From Blakeslea trispora (lineage: Eukaryota; Mucoromycota; Mucoromycetes; Mucorales; Choanephoraceae), in contig JAIWNE010000050.1 of assembly GCA_025331445.1 (NCBI GenBank), forward strand, positions 1-64,000: a DNA stretch of 64,000 nucleotides, written 5' to 3'. Below, piece by piece: positions 22,342 through 33,623 of the stretch. Made by a program: the position numbers and the translations under genes. Every line of letters starts with the position of its first letter. Within the stretch, counting starts at the first letter, position 1. A model generated the notes under the pieces. It ran no database searches. It was not told where the DNA came from and saw nothing but the letters and a program-made list of their open reading frames with translations.

Positions 22342-24307
22342 GGCTCCAGCGACTGTGCTTTGATAGAATTGAAATCGCTTGTTGAGGGAGAAAACGACGT
22401 GTTCTTAAGACATTTCTTGAGCAACAACACCAACATCATTGTGAAGAGCAACGTTTATAACTCGTACAAGCAGCTCAAGAGTGCTTGGGTGTTCCGCTTC
22501 TCAGAAGCTATCAAGCTTCAAAGGCCAGAACTGATCAGACGGATCAAAGAGCTCTCAAGTGTACCAGAAGACACTTGGAAAGAGCTGTACAAGGAGGTAA
22601 ATATACGCAGTTTGCTTTGATATGATTGATTCTAATAATTCAATTAGACTTTGGTTGAAGATTGCTTGCAGTCCAAGTTGTTCAACTGTTGTATGGCTGC
22701 GGTAAGTTTAAAGTTTGATATAAAACCAACCTAATACTCCTTTTTTGTATAGTTCAAGAAAGAAGAATACGAGGTTGTTCTTCAAGAATTGTTGAACGAG
22801 GTGATAGAACTCGAAGCCAAAGCCAGCAAGACAGTCAGTGACTATTTGACAATCATGTCATACAAGTTGCTGAGCAACTTCGAAAACCTCAATCTGGTCG
22901 AGAAGAGTTGCCTGAAGTACGTATGACTAGTTGTTTATAGGAGATCTATCTAATGCTTTAGTAGGCTGTCGATCTCAGGCATCATTGATGTCAACTCTGA
23001 TGAATACAAGAAGCAGTACAAGGCTTACCTGCCATTGCAGCTTTATCAGCAAGTCATCAGCACTGAGGCTAAAAAAGTGATGACAGATTCACAAGTTGCT
23101 GAGTTCAACAAAGTCTACGATGAGTGCAAGAAGGTAAGTACATGTCTGAAGCAATTGATGAATTTACTAACGGAACAATGTACAGGTTGTATTTGAGGAT
23201 GAAATGATGCCAGCCAGAATGAACAAGACCAAAGGAATGAAGCCCCAAATCATGTATATAATGTGGTATTTGTAAGTAACTTTTCATATGACTCAAGAGC
23301 TTCTAAATATGAACAGATTGTTACAGTAGTCGCTCTATTTAAGGATGTTCTGTTTAAGGGTATTCTTTATATAAGGGTAGGTTTCTGAAAAGGATATATC
23401 AATACAAGCTCTAAAACCAATTCTATTTAAGGGTATTCTCTATTTAAGGGTGGGATTTTCAAGATTTTTGGCTACCCTTAAATAGAGCGACTACTGTATA
23501 GATTTGAACAAGTTCGATGTCTGGGGCTTCAAGTCGCTCAAAGAAGAAGAAGAAGGAAAAGGAAAGGAAGTGGCTCAAAAAATAAAGTTCATTGATCTGA
23601 GTGAAAATGACTTGACATTGGTGGTCAAGGAGGTGCTTGATGTCATTTTCGCTGACACTTTGCTGGTTTGGAAGAGTGGTGAAAAGACTTCAGATTGTAC
23701 AAAGAGAATGAAGATCTTGAATGAGATGTCAACCACCGCCACCACCAACAACAACAGAAGCATGAAGAACATGATGGGCCGCCGAACTGATTTAATCGTG
23801 TACAACAGAAACGATGTGGCAATCTGTTTTTCAGAACTGAAAGATGGATCTTGCAAGAGCAGCAGCACTATTCAGGAGTCAAAGGCAATCAGGTGCACCA
23901 AGTCTTTGCAAGCCTACAATGAGATCCTGAATGGTGCCAAAAACGTTTGGTCGATGGATTGGAATGGTAATTACATCTGAGTTAGGTTTGAGATTCAATG
24001 GCTTTAATTGTTATTACTTTAGGTTGCCGAGGATACCTGTATGCTTTGATCAAAATAGAGAGTGTTGATGTTGATGTTGCTGTTCGTGTGTCCGAAGTGA
24101 TGATACCAAGATGTGAAGAAGAGATCGGTGAATTCAAGCAGGCATTGTTGAACATTTATGAGCTCAAGGTAAGTCAAGTAGCTTAGTGTGTTGTTGAGAT
24201 TAAACTAACTTTCTGCTCAGGAGCAATTGATCAAGTATGACAATGAGTTGACAGAAGCTTTTCTGGACACAGAAAACAACCTACAAGTATACCACTCACC
24301 AAAGTAA
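22342..24307 (+). pseudogene. Multi-exon PD-(D/E)XK nuclease-like protein, MITE-disrupted
   Basis: Exons that keep one frame: 22342-22596, 22648-22701, 22753-22916, 22962-23133, 23186-23271, then after the MITE 23504-23966, 24023-24168 and 24221-24307. The protein is rich in Glu, Lys and Leu. Its best motif is GRRTDLIVYNRNDVAICFSELKDG (split here as GRRTDLIVY and ICFSELKDG), which fits the Asp ... Glu-x-Lys core of a PD-(D/E)XK nuclease fold. No other domain is recognised. The first exon begins at an acceptor AG with no start codon nearby, since dead Tc1 DNA lies directly upstream, so the 5' end is missing. The predicted splice around the MITE does not keep frame. It may be a decayed member of a larger family. 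Confidence 0.5.
23324..23496. mobile_element. Tc1-type MITE (173 bp)
   Basis: Starts CAGTAGTCGCTCTATTTAAG and ends with the inverted form CTTAAATAGAGCGACTACTG, flanked by TA on both sides. It has no coding capacity and its inside is built from degenerate TTTAAGGGTATTCT-like units in both directions. A second copy lies at 54185. The CAGT ends and TA duplication suggest mobilisation by a Tc1/mariner transposase. Confidence 0.85.
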
Positions 24308-24420
24308 GCCCTTCTCCTCTCTTACTTTCTCTTGTTCTCTCTCTTGTTCTCTCTCTTGTTCTCTCTCTTGTTCTCTCTCTTGTTCTCTCTCTTGTTCTCT
24401 CTCTTGTTCTCTCTCTTGCC
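24308..24420. repeat. 12-bp tandem minisatellite, CTCTCTTGTTCT units
   Basis: About eight nearly identical 12-nt units from 24318 to 24416, immediately after the last recognisable exon of the PD-(D/E)XK-like gene. Confidence 0.9.
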
Positions 24421-24429
24421 TTTCTTATT

Positions 24430-25330
24430 TTATATGTATATATTATTTGCAAATATTAAAACCTCTTATTATTTCTTTATCTCTTAAACTTTTGATCGAC
24501 ATATTATAATTTTGTTGTATTCAGATGGCCTAAAGACCTTTTGTTGCTTTTATTAGTATTATGAGGAAAAGACGTATTTTGATCTGTTATCGAGATCGCA
24601 AGCACAGTCTATAAGACGCTTTCAATCAAAGACTTTAACATGCTCGTTGTGATATTCACGATGATTAGATAGGAAATTGCCTTGCCAGTAATTAAACATA
24701 CAGCGATACCGAATTGAAATTCGTAAATTAACTTTCTAGTGTACCAAATTGTGTTGTATAGTGCTAACGATGCCTATATCTTCCTTCCTGTTTTGTCTCG
24801 ATACAATGATACGCTGTTCAGAATAGGTGGTAAGCCTTTACCTTTGGTACTTCAACCTCTAACAATAGCCATTGGGTTACACTAAGCATGCGAAGACCAA
24901 TTGAGCCTATTTGGCTCATAGTCAATGCAGTCCATGCTATGGCTATAGCAAAATTAAAAAGAAGCAATAAATTAAGAGCCTTCTGGAAAATATCACTTAT
25001 CATTCAATAAGGTAATTCATGTAAGCAAACAAAGCTATTGATTGACAATCAATAGTCATCGGTTATTGTCCTTAAAATTGTTAGATTTTCCTGCACTCCT
25101 TTCTCTCATTTGAAATACAAATATATTCTTTGAATCACAAACAAGCAGCTGCAATTCTTAAGAAAGTAACTTGAATCTACACCTGTTGTGCTGAGTTTAT
25201 TCTCTTACATGAATGTTAAAATAGCAATGAGGCATAGGAATTGCGTTAAGGAAAACAAAAATTAAAAGAAACATACCAAAATCAATATCCTATCTAAGTA
25301 CTCACAACTTCACCATCAGTATTTTGATAA
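24430..25330. other. No gene recognised, upstream limit of Ty3 relic
   Basis: AT-rich DNA with short frames only. No long terminal repeat matching the DNA beyond 29360 could be found by eye, so the truncation point of the Ty3 element is near 25334. Confidence 0.4.
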
Positions 25331-25333
25331 AAC

Positions 25334-27503
25334 CTAGTTCACTAGCGCTTTCTCGTTATATGTAGCTCTTAGAATGGTAAAGCATGAGAACATATCAACT
25401 ACGAGTAATAAGAAGTTGTTTCCACTAGACGATGTAACATTGAATGTGCCTAGATCCACACAAATATGATCAAAGACTCCTTCAGGTAAGATATGTCTAG
25501 GTGGATGATAGCCTACTTTGTGAATGGTATGTTGTTGACAATCTTTACAATCTTTTGCAACACGCTCAATATCTTTTCGCAAGTTAGTCTAATGTATACC
25601 GCCAGCATGAATGGTTTTCTCAATCACATTCACACCAAAGTGACCAGGAGATAAGTACGCTTGATAAGATCTCGAAGTTCCATTTCAGGTGGTATCATAT
25701 ACTCGGCAGATTGACGTTTACTCGATAAAGGGGATTTTGTAGTAGAAGAAGTAGGTTCTTCGTGATTATCCACATCGTCTGTAGCAAGACGGGAAGGAAA
25801 AGAAGTATTATCAGTGACTTCAATATTTTTCGTTTTGCGGCGCATAGCAGCATTGCACAAAGTGACGTGACGTGCATGAGAAATAGTACGTTTAGAGTCA
25901 GAAAGTAAGCTGTTTTCTTTCGCTTGTTTTCTTTCGGTTCTAGACATATTATTCTTTTTCAAGATATGTCTGTCGTTATAACTAGTGTAGCTGGTTTCAC
26001 CCTCCTCCAGATTGGACGACTCAGGAGTGTACAATCTACTAAGAGCATCAGGCAAGCAGTTTGTAACGCCGGGAATATGGACGATGTCAAAGTCATAGCT
26101 AAAGATTGCCTCATAGTAGTTCAACATCATAGGGTTGGGGACAGCCTGACTCTTCGAAAATACAAGTGAGCGATGGTCAACATGAGCGGAAAAGCGAATA
26201 CCATATAGCAACTTATGAAAACGCTGACACACAAACAAGAAGCCTAGCAACTCACTGTAACGCTGTTCTGTTTCGTTCAGTTTTCGACTAGTCATTCCAA
26301 CATAATGAATCCTGTTATCCTTGACATAGTAGACTACACCACCAATACCATACTTGGATGCATCAGTCGCAACATGCAAGCGATACTTAGGATCATAAGG
26401 TGACAAGATCACAGTGGAAGTCAAGGCCAGTTTCAGTTTCTTAAAAGCCATAGTATGCTCTTCAGTCCAGACACCATCAAGAGACTTGAGAGGACGCAGA
26501 GAGCCAAGTGGAGCAGCCAGTGTTGCGTAGTTTGGAATTGATCCTCGAAAGTAATTCAAGAATCCCAAGTAAGAGGCAAGTCATTTACCTGTAGCAGGAG
26601 CATCCTCCCAAGAAGCAGTTGCAGCAATCTTTCGAAAGTCAGGCAACAAGGTACCATTGCGAATAGTCCAACCCAAGAGATGAACTGAATTCATAGCAAT
26701 GACCAATTTAGTTGGATTAATCTGCAACTTAGCGTCAGTCAATCGCTGAATCACTGTGCCAAGACAAAGGAAGTGATGCTCCAACGAAGACGAAGTGGCC
26801 ACCGTGATATCATCCACGTAGATAGAGACATAAGGCAAATCATGGAAATAGTTTTGCAAAACATTTTGAACAAAAGCAGACATGAATGTGATGCCAAAGC
26901 ACATCTTATGGAAGTGGTGACGAAGATTAGTGAAAGGACACATAAAACTAAGTTCATGTTTGTGACTAGGGTTTACGAGAAACGAAGTAAAGCAAGAACG
27001 GATATCAATTGTCGAAATGATAGTCGCATTTCCCATACGTTGATGAATGTCAGAGATGAGAGGCAATTGGTAAACATCGTTACTGACTAAGATGTTGTTC
27101 AACTTTCTAACATCTGCAGCAATTCTAGGTTTTTTCATTGAGTAAACACCATCGATATCTTTTTTCGCAACACACAAGATGGGTACGTTGACCGTTCAAT
27201 AACGCCTTCTTCGATCCATGCTCGAATCTGATCTAATACAGCTTCTTTGTAAGCAAAAGAAACTGGATAAGGTTTTTAAAATGTAGTCATTCCTGGTTTG
27301 GTTTCAAGGTCAATATTAGCATTGGCATCCAACAATGACTGTAATTGATTCATATGATGCAATCTCTCAACAGAAGTACCAACTGGACTAGCATTGACTG
27401 CCTTACTTACTTCTTTAGGGTCAATAGGACAAGGCAATTTTGGTCCTGTAGTTCCAAACCAAGAAGTGAATAATCCATGAATGGCAACACCTAAGCGAGA
27501 CAT
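25334..27503 (-). pseudogene. Ty3 pol remnant: reverse transcriptase, RNase H, partial integrase
   Basis: Fragments in shifted frames: 27276-27503 (linker with GLFTSWFGTTGPKLPCPID), 26581-27177 (reverse transcriptase with PRIAADVRKLN, STIDIRSCFTSF and the catalytic YVDD in SIYVDDITVAT), 25630-26568 (RNase H with HVATDASKYGIGGVVY and NCLPDALSRLY) and 25334-25582 (integrase zinc region KDCKDCQQH and a first Asp in HICVDLGTF). Frameshifts occur near 27180, 26575 and 25600. The integrase catalytic domain is mostly missing. Confidence 0.85.
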
Positions 27504-27574
27504 TGAATCTAAGCCGGTAATAACAGGTACGTTATCTTTGATAGAAAAAGCATTGAAGACTTCGAAAGTATGAT

Positions 27575-29359
27575 TTAAAATTGTTTATTGTAGAAAGCTT
27601 TAAGGCTACATTGCCCCAAACGAGGCGCAGAAGACTGTTCATGCCCCAATTGCACACTACCAGAGGCAGACACAAGAGGAAGACCGAGGGAAAAAAAGAA
27701 CGTAGGATAGACCACACTAAAAATAATCCCACTGTCCACCAAGGCGTACACAGCAACTTTTTCTACAATAATTGGAACAATAAGAGGGTTAGACTTATAC
27801 TCTGGTAGCTTCGAAAATTCAGTATCATAGTTACATTGTTGTGCAGCCTCGGCTACGCGTTCATCAATCTCCATATCGACTTCCGAAGAAGACGACACAG
27901 AAGACAAACCAGAGGAATCACGCACAGAGGCAACAGGAACAGCAGTATTGGCGCATTCCGCACCAGGCAAAGGAGCAGAGGAACCATTCGCACACGAAAT
28001 AGCAACGGCAGAAGCACCAACAGTAGACAACCACGCCTCATTGGCACTTTTGCTAGCTACAGCCGACGAAGAACTAGAGATAGGCATCATCCAGAAACGG
28101 TAATTGTCCGAAGGTACAACGGAGTCGCACACATGTGCCTTCGACCAGCCCAACGCACCACACTTATAGCACTTCTTGGCTCTCTCCTTCTCCTTGCCCT
28201 TATCAGCAGGTCTAGCCAATGTACGGGGTCCAGAGGAAGAAGAGGAAGCACCAGAATTAGCAACCAAAGACGCAAAGATTTGGGACAGAGTCTTGCAACC
28301 AGCAGTAGAGTGCGTACTCGTCTTGTGCAGCTCGCAATAGCGCCCAGAGGACACCGAACGCTTGGACACCTTAGTATATGACTTGCTGGCCCACTTGGAT
28401 GAGTCGGTTGATGATCCAGCAACAGCACCACCAGGGCCCATATCCTCGTAGTCTTTGAAGACCCGCAAAGAAACAGCAACAACCTGATCGATATCCCAAG
28501 TTGTCTGCTCAGGCAGAGCAGCATGCGCCAAAAGAACCTTTTCCCGCAAGTGGCCAGGCATCGCACGCTGAAATCTGTTCACCAACACAGAGGAAGGCAA
28601 ACACTGTGCGCCAGAGCGACGACGTAAGTCGCGGAACCGGTCCACAAAAGCATCAAATCTTTCTCCGGAGCACATAGACACATTAAAGAGTTCAAGGGCA
28701 CAATCAGCTTGGTCTTGATCAACCGTTCGCCCAAAGCGAGAAGAGAAAGCAGCTTTGAATTCACCCCAAGAAGGCGAAGCAGAGCCAAACTGGAACAGAA
28801 ACTGATCGTACCACTGACGAGTGGTATAAGACAAAAGTTGGGGTACCAACCGCAAGTAATGTTGGTTCAAATCCAACTCGTTAGCAAGCATCACATCCTC
28901 AAAGGACATGATACATGCATGCACATCGGGAAAGATGCGTGATTTGTTATCATGCACACAACCTTCCCACTGGAAAAGAGGGAGAGCAGAAGGGCAGACA
29001 ACACAAGAAGACAAAGAGGCAGCAACAGGAGCAACAGAAACACCAGACCAAGGAGCAGCACCCACAACAGGAGACGCAACAGGACCATCCACACTCTCCA
29101 AAGTGCGAGTAAGCATCTCCAAATCGGCTTTCTTGCTGTCCATTTGCCTACGCAAATCAGCAAGGTCAGTTTTGTTTTTGGCTCCATGATACTTGCAGCC
29201 CAAGACCACAAGTTTAGCCTTCAAGACGTTGACAGCATGTCGGAGAGGGGATGCATCCACCACAACAGGAGCAGCAGCAACAGGAAGAGTTGCCTGGACG
29301 GCGACGTTCATATCGACATGTACAACTGAAGAAGAGGAAGAGACAGGTGAGGTTGACAT
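27575..29359 (-). pseudogene. Ty3 gag-protease frame
   Basis: An open 594-codon frame. The capsid-like core contains the retrotransposon gag pattern (LRLVPQLL, QWYDQFLF, FSSRFGRT, FDAFVDRFRDLR). A CELHKTSTHSTAGC segment and a zinc knuckle (CYKCGALGWSKAHVC) follow, then a protease segment with the catalytic VDSG. The frame ends soon after that motif, so the protease is cut short by a lesion near 27575. The N-terminal two thirds are strikingly richer in G+C and Ala/Ser/Val than the pol part and than host genes here. The protein would package element RNA; it cannot support transposition alone. Confidence 0.8.
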
Positions 29360-29571
29360 TTTATGAGTAAGTGAACAGAGAAAAAGAGAGGTGGAAAGTA
29401 GAGAGTATTTTGATTAAATAAAAGTAATTTATCCACTGCTTTGTACCAACAAAAAGTCAATCAGATAAAAAGAAAGTCGTTTTATTCAAATATATGTTTT
29501 CCATCTTTATTTATAATAATGGCGAATACTAGTGTAGTAACTGAGTAACCTGGATGCATCGTATCCAATGT

Positions 29572-30019
29572 TTATAACATTTGAACGTAACAGCCCATTG
29601 ATTCGATACATCTAAATAAGACTGGTCTCGGGATGACTGACTTGATCTTACTGTTTGTTATTGTTCCTAAAACGGCAGCTGTATACAACAGCCACCACTT
29701 TAGTTCGTCAATCGAGTCTAGGTCCAAGGAAGATTCTCGGCTGTCCCAGTCTTTCGTTAATTCCACTACTATGTTCTTGTAGAACAAGAGTCGCTGAGTG
29801 TAGAGACATGCTGGAAAAATCACAAACAGAATGAATTGAAGCCTTACAACCAGACTGTGAATCGTTAGAGGAGTTTGATTTGATGGATTGTGCAGAATCT
29901 GAGTGATAGGTTTCTTCAAATCGCAAAGTTTCTTGAGCATCTCGGCCCGCATATTGGCTGTGTTCAATACAAAGCCTAAATGTGCCAAACGTTGAGTAGG
30001 ATTTCTTTTTGTTGATCAA
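29572..30019 (-). pseudogene. DIRS-like retrotransposon RT/RNase H fragment
   Basis: Two overlapping minus-strand frames show the stretch HLGFVLNTANMRAEML, then TQRLLFYKNIVVEL, WDSRESSLDLDSIDELKWWL and a PRPVLF segment. This order (LGF.LNT, a helix-rich linker, ELxWW, then a site where TDAS should follow) resembles the reverse transcriptase to RNase H junction of DIRS/tyrosine-recombinase retrotransposons. The RNase H catalytic TDAS is lost by a frameshift or mutation at about 29615. No tyrosine recombinase piece is nearby. The family call is by pattern and is moderate. Confidence 0.45.
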
Positions 30020-30413
30020 TCAACATAGCTCGGTCAGCTTCCGAAGTACCAACTGTGTCTGACTTGATGTTTCTGCTTTTGTGGTTGTGATCAATGTCCA
30101 ATCGTTCAATCGTTCAATCATTCAGGTAGGCAGACAAACGGATCCCTTGGGACCATGCTCAGTTGAGAATGGGTTGACATACTTTGGTGAAGGCATACGG
30201 TACGGAACAAAGACCAAAAGGCGTTGTTGTGAATTGAAAAACTTAATTTTTCTAACAGAAACGGAGGTGATTGTAGTAGTAAACCTCCTAATTTGTTTCC
30301 TTAGGTCTAAGGGCTATGAATGCGAAAAAATTAAGTGAAGATAGTGTACTTTGAAATGATGCATTGTACTCGTATGTCCTCCTGATGGTTTCATACTTCT
30401 TTCAGCTCAGCAC

Positions 30414-30616
<203 letters not shown>

Positions 30617-31059
30617 GCAAGTTAAATACAGTGATAACTAGACATTTAAGAAGCTATCAATCATTACCTTCAACTGCTTCACTTTTCAACAGAACTGTGA
30701 AAGCTGTTTGCTTCAAAGAAAAGCTTAGAGTTTTGTAGAATTTGAATCTCGAACGGATTCTGAAAATAGAAAATAGTGTACCAGTTCATCTGCACCTGAG
30801 TATCCAATTGATAAGTTGCAACTGAAATGTTTTTGTAAGATGCAGATCCATTTGGATGTCCGAGAATTTCTTGTCAGATTTACTTGAGTAATGGAGAAAT
30901 GGATTTGTTTTGTTAGTTTAGGTTAGAAAAATATCTCGATAGCGTTCTTTCTGCCAGAAATGGCAATAGGTTATTCTAATAGGAAGTTTAATTTGGAAGG
31001 GGAGAATCGATTGTTGATTGGACTGCCAACATCAAGTTTGTGTCCTTTTTCCAACAAAG

Positions 31060-31400
31060 TTATTATATTTGCACATTCATTATTAGACAAGATATTGAGT
31101 CGGATCATTTACATTCATTTGGGGTTAGTGCCGTGTTATCAATAATCAAGAAAATGAAATACAAAATAAAATACAAAATTAAAAAAAACAGAGCACATGG
31201 CACAGAAATTAGAAGATACTAAATCAGGGTTCATATTGATCTAGGACAAATCGATATTGACCTTTACCCCGACCTGGCCGAAGAATTTGGTGTCAGCAAG
31301 GATCCAGCGTCTTTTGATTTGCCTACCTTGATATTACTCAAGCAAGGGAGAAAAGTCTCTGGATCAGAATGAGACAAACAGCCTAGAGTAAAGAGTGATA
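31060..31400 (+). pseudogene. TMX2-like pseudogene, 3' half
   Basis: Homologous to the end of exon 3, intron 3 and exon 4 of the TMX2-like gene at 37919-39134, in the opposite orientation. The outer parts are diverged, but 31181-31336 is identical by eye to 38117-38272, intron bases included. After 31336 the copy drifts and meets stops. The matching 5' part sits separately at 33045-33150. Confidence 0.8.
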
Positions 31401-33044
31401 GAAAGAGTGTGCGTATGTCTCGGGATACAAGAAAATTGAGTTAAAGTTGATTTCATTTCATCTGACTATCATTATTGTATACCAGTCAACTGTCATCAAT
31501 AAGTTCCAATTACAGAAAATCTGCAACAAGAAAGCAAACTAAAAACGTTCGAAATATAAGGTTTTTATTTGGTATTATCTAGATCTATTTTTATGTGCTC
31601 TCCGTGGAACGTGTTTTTGATATTGTATGAATTCAAATTCAGGTAAAATTTCATCTTCAACTGTTTAACCAATCAAATGTGTCAGTTCTTTTTGCATTAG
31701 AGGGGAATAGCGGACGTTAAAGCGTGTTGATCTATGATGTAGCTCATTCAAGTGCCATAATATAGTAGGCAATCTGTACCACTTTTTTTTTCCTACGCAA
31801 TAAAGAAAGCTTCGCACTAAGAGAAAACAGGATAGAAAGAAAGAAAGATACACGTTTAATGCCTAGAATCTTTTTCATTTGGAGCAAAAGGTCTTATACA
31901 ACGTTCTGTATGCATCGTCCTGAAAGTGCACTGAAATTTTCATTTTTGTTTTCGGTAAACACAGTTGCTCTAATCTAAAGATTTCCTCTCCAGCTTTCGT
32001 ATGCGCTATAACCCAAAAGAGAAAACATGATAACTAAAAGAAAAAGCGAGTCTACCTTGAGACGAAATCTAATAAGATTGCTATAGAATACATGAACTGT
32101 TAAAAGACTTTGCTTTTTTTTATACTATCTTTTTCGTCTTGCGAATTAGAAACTAACGTGTTACAGTATGATTTCTTCCAACGATGCATGCTAATGCTTT
32201 TTTTTTTGTCATTTACTAGACTGCTTGATTGATTCGAGCGAGCACATGGCCTGCTTCAGATAATGCTGTCTTTTTTTGAAAATAAGGGGTTTTGTTGATT
32301 TAAATATAGTGGACCAAAAATATAGAACTAAAGCAATTCTGTGCCTTGTTAATTTATAATATGACTGTTTAAAGTTTTTGAACTTTGGTTTGTTCTAAAC
32401 TTTTCTTTTAACAAAAAGCAAGACTTCCAGTTTTAGAAACAAGTGATTGTGTATTGGCTAAGTATTGTTCCTTTTTGTAGTATGTTATACTACAAAACGA
32501 AAAGTAATGAGCTGTAAGCAAAATTAGGAAAAGCGACTCACAAAAAACCTGCAAGACTTATCGTAAACACAAGAAGGCCAAAATTCATAGTAGTATTTGA
32601 AACACATTTTGTTTAGTTGCTTGTCATCGTAGCTCATTGGCAGTTTCAGAATTGACAAGGCTGACAAACTGAATCTTAAATCCTGCTTACTTAAAGCTCA
32701 AAAACAATCGATTGAGTGTAACCTGTTTCTCTTCAAGGCTTCACCAATTAAGATATTAGCTATTGTATTACCACCTCATATTAGACACATTATATGCAGT
32801 AGATAGCATTGCTAGAATATTCTCATAATTGAATCATGTCATGTATCGTTTGACATATAGTATAGCCACACAACAAATTACATAAAATGCTTTTCCACTA
32901 CTCATGTCACAATGATAGCTGAAGCTGCTGTCACTCATTTCCTGCTCTCTGGCCTAATTTGTAAAAGAATTTGAAATTCTACACAGCCCTGAGACTGTGG
33001 AACCAAACAAGCAGCACCTAGAAAGGCAATAATGACAATGACTT
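31401..33044. other. No gene recognised
   Basis: AT-rich DNA lying between the two halves of the split TMX2-like pseudogene. It probably arrived or was flipped with the rearrangement. No repeat ends or frames of note. Confidence 0.4.
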
Positions 33045-33150
33045 ATATGACTTTTTCTAAACCTCCAAGTATTTTATAAAGAAAATGTAGTTGCACTGAG
33101 TTAATAAATTTTGTCGGGACCAATATGCCAAGGTTGGGGCAGCACAGTCT
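33045..33150 (-). pseudogene. TMX2-like pseudogene, start of exon 3
   Basis: Minus-strand translation gives TVLPQPWHIGPDKIY, a stop, then LSATTF, matching TVFPQPWYSGPTKIYELSATAF of the functional gene with the Glu codon turned into a stop. It faces away from the other half at 31060-31400. Confidence 0.75.
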
Positions 33151-33553
33151 GAACAAAAAAAAAGAAGATAAAACTCTGAACCCTAGAAAGAGGTAACCAT
33201 AATTGGGAATCCGTCTGTTGGGATGACTAAGACAACGATATTCGCAATTAAAAACAAAGTTTTCCTTTTAAAAAAGCTCATGATGTGAAAGCTTGTTCTG
33301 ACTGTTGTCTCTTTATCGCCTGATATCAAACTCACTTAATTTATTCTAATCTATTGCATGTGTCGATACTTGACTTACCAATCATATGGTGTCTTAACTT
33401 TCTAAAAAAAAAAAGATGCAAGAAATAATTCAAAACACGAACGCGGTAAAATATTCTAGTGTTGTAATTCTTAGAAATAGGATGTGCCTTTTTTGTAAGC
33501 TTCAATTTGATTTTTGGAAATCAGACAATGGAGGTACGAAGGTGTAAAATTAA

Positions 33554-33562
33554 TATAAATAG
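33554..33562 (+). promoter_or_regulatory. TATA box of the Old Yellow Enzyme gene
   Basis: TATAAATAG lies 70 nt upstream of the start codon, at the usual distance for a short fungal leader. Confidence 0.6.
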
Positions 33563-33623
33563 GCAAATCCAAAGTAAACTACAAATTCAAAATCATCCAC
33601 TTCTCTCATTCAACTTCTATACA

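Larger units (their letters stand above)
25334..29359 (-). mobile_element. Truncated Ty3/gypsy LTR retrotransposon remnant
   Basis: Reading on the minus strand the order is gag, protease, reverse transcriptase, RNase H, integrase, which is the Ty3/gypsy order. The integrase stops soon after its zinc-binding part and no LTR was recognised on either side. Several frameshifts break pol, while gag is still open. An incomplete, inactive copy. Confidence 0.85.

Noticed and set aside
24231..24452. RTRERTRE repeat frame
   Set aside because: Antisense translation of the CTCTCTTGTTCT minisatellite.
27836..29329. Plus-strand frames of 90-180 codons opposite the Ty3 gag
   Set aside because: Arg/Thr-rich shadows arising from the G+C-rich gag sequence; no start context or family.
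24430..29700. LTRs for the Ty3 element
   Set aside because: No repeated block was found by eye on both sides; the integrase end is truncated, so at least one LTR is absent.
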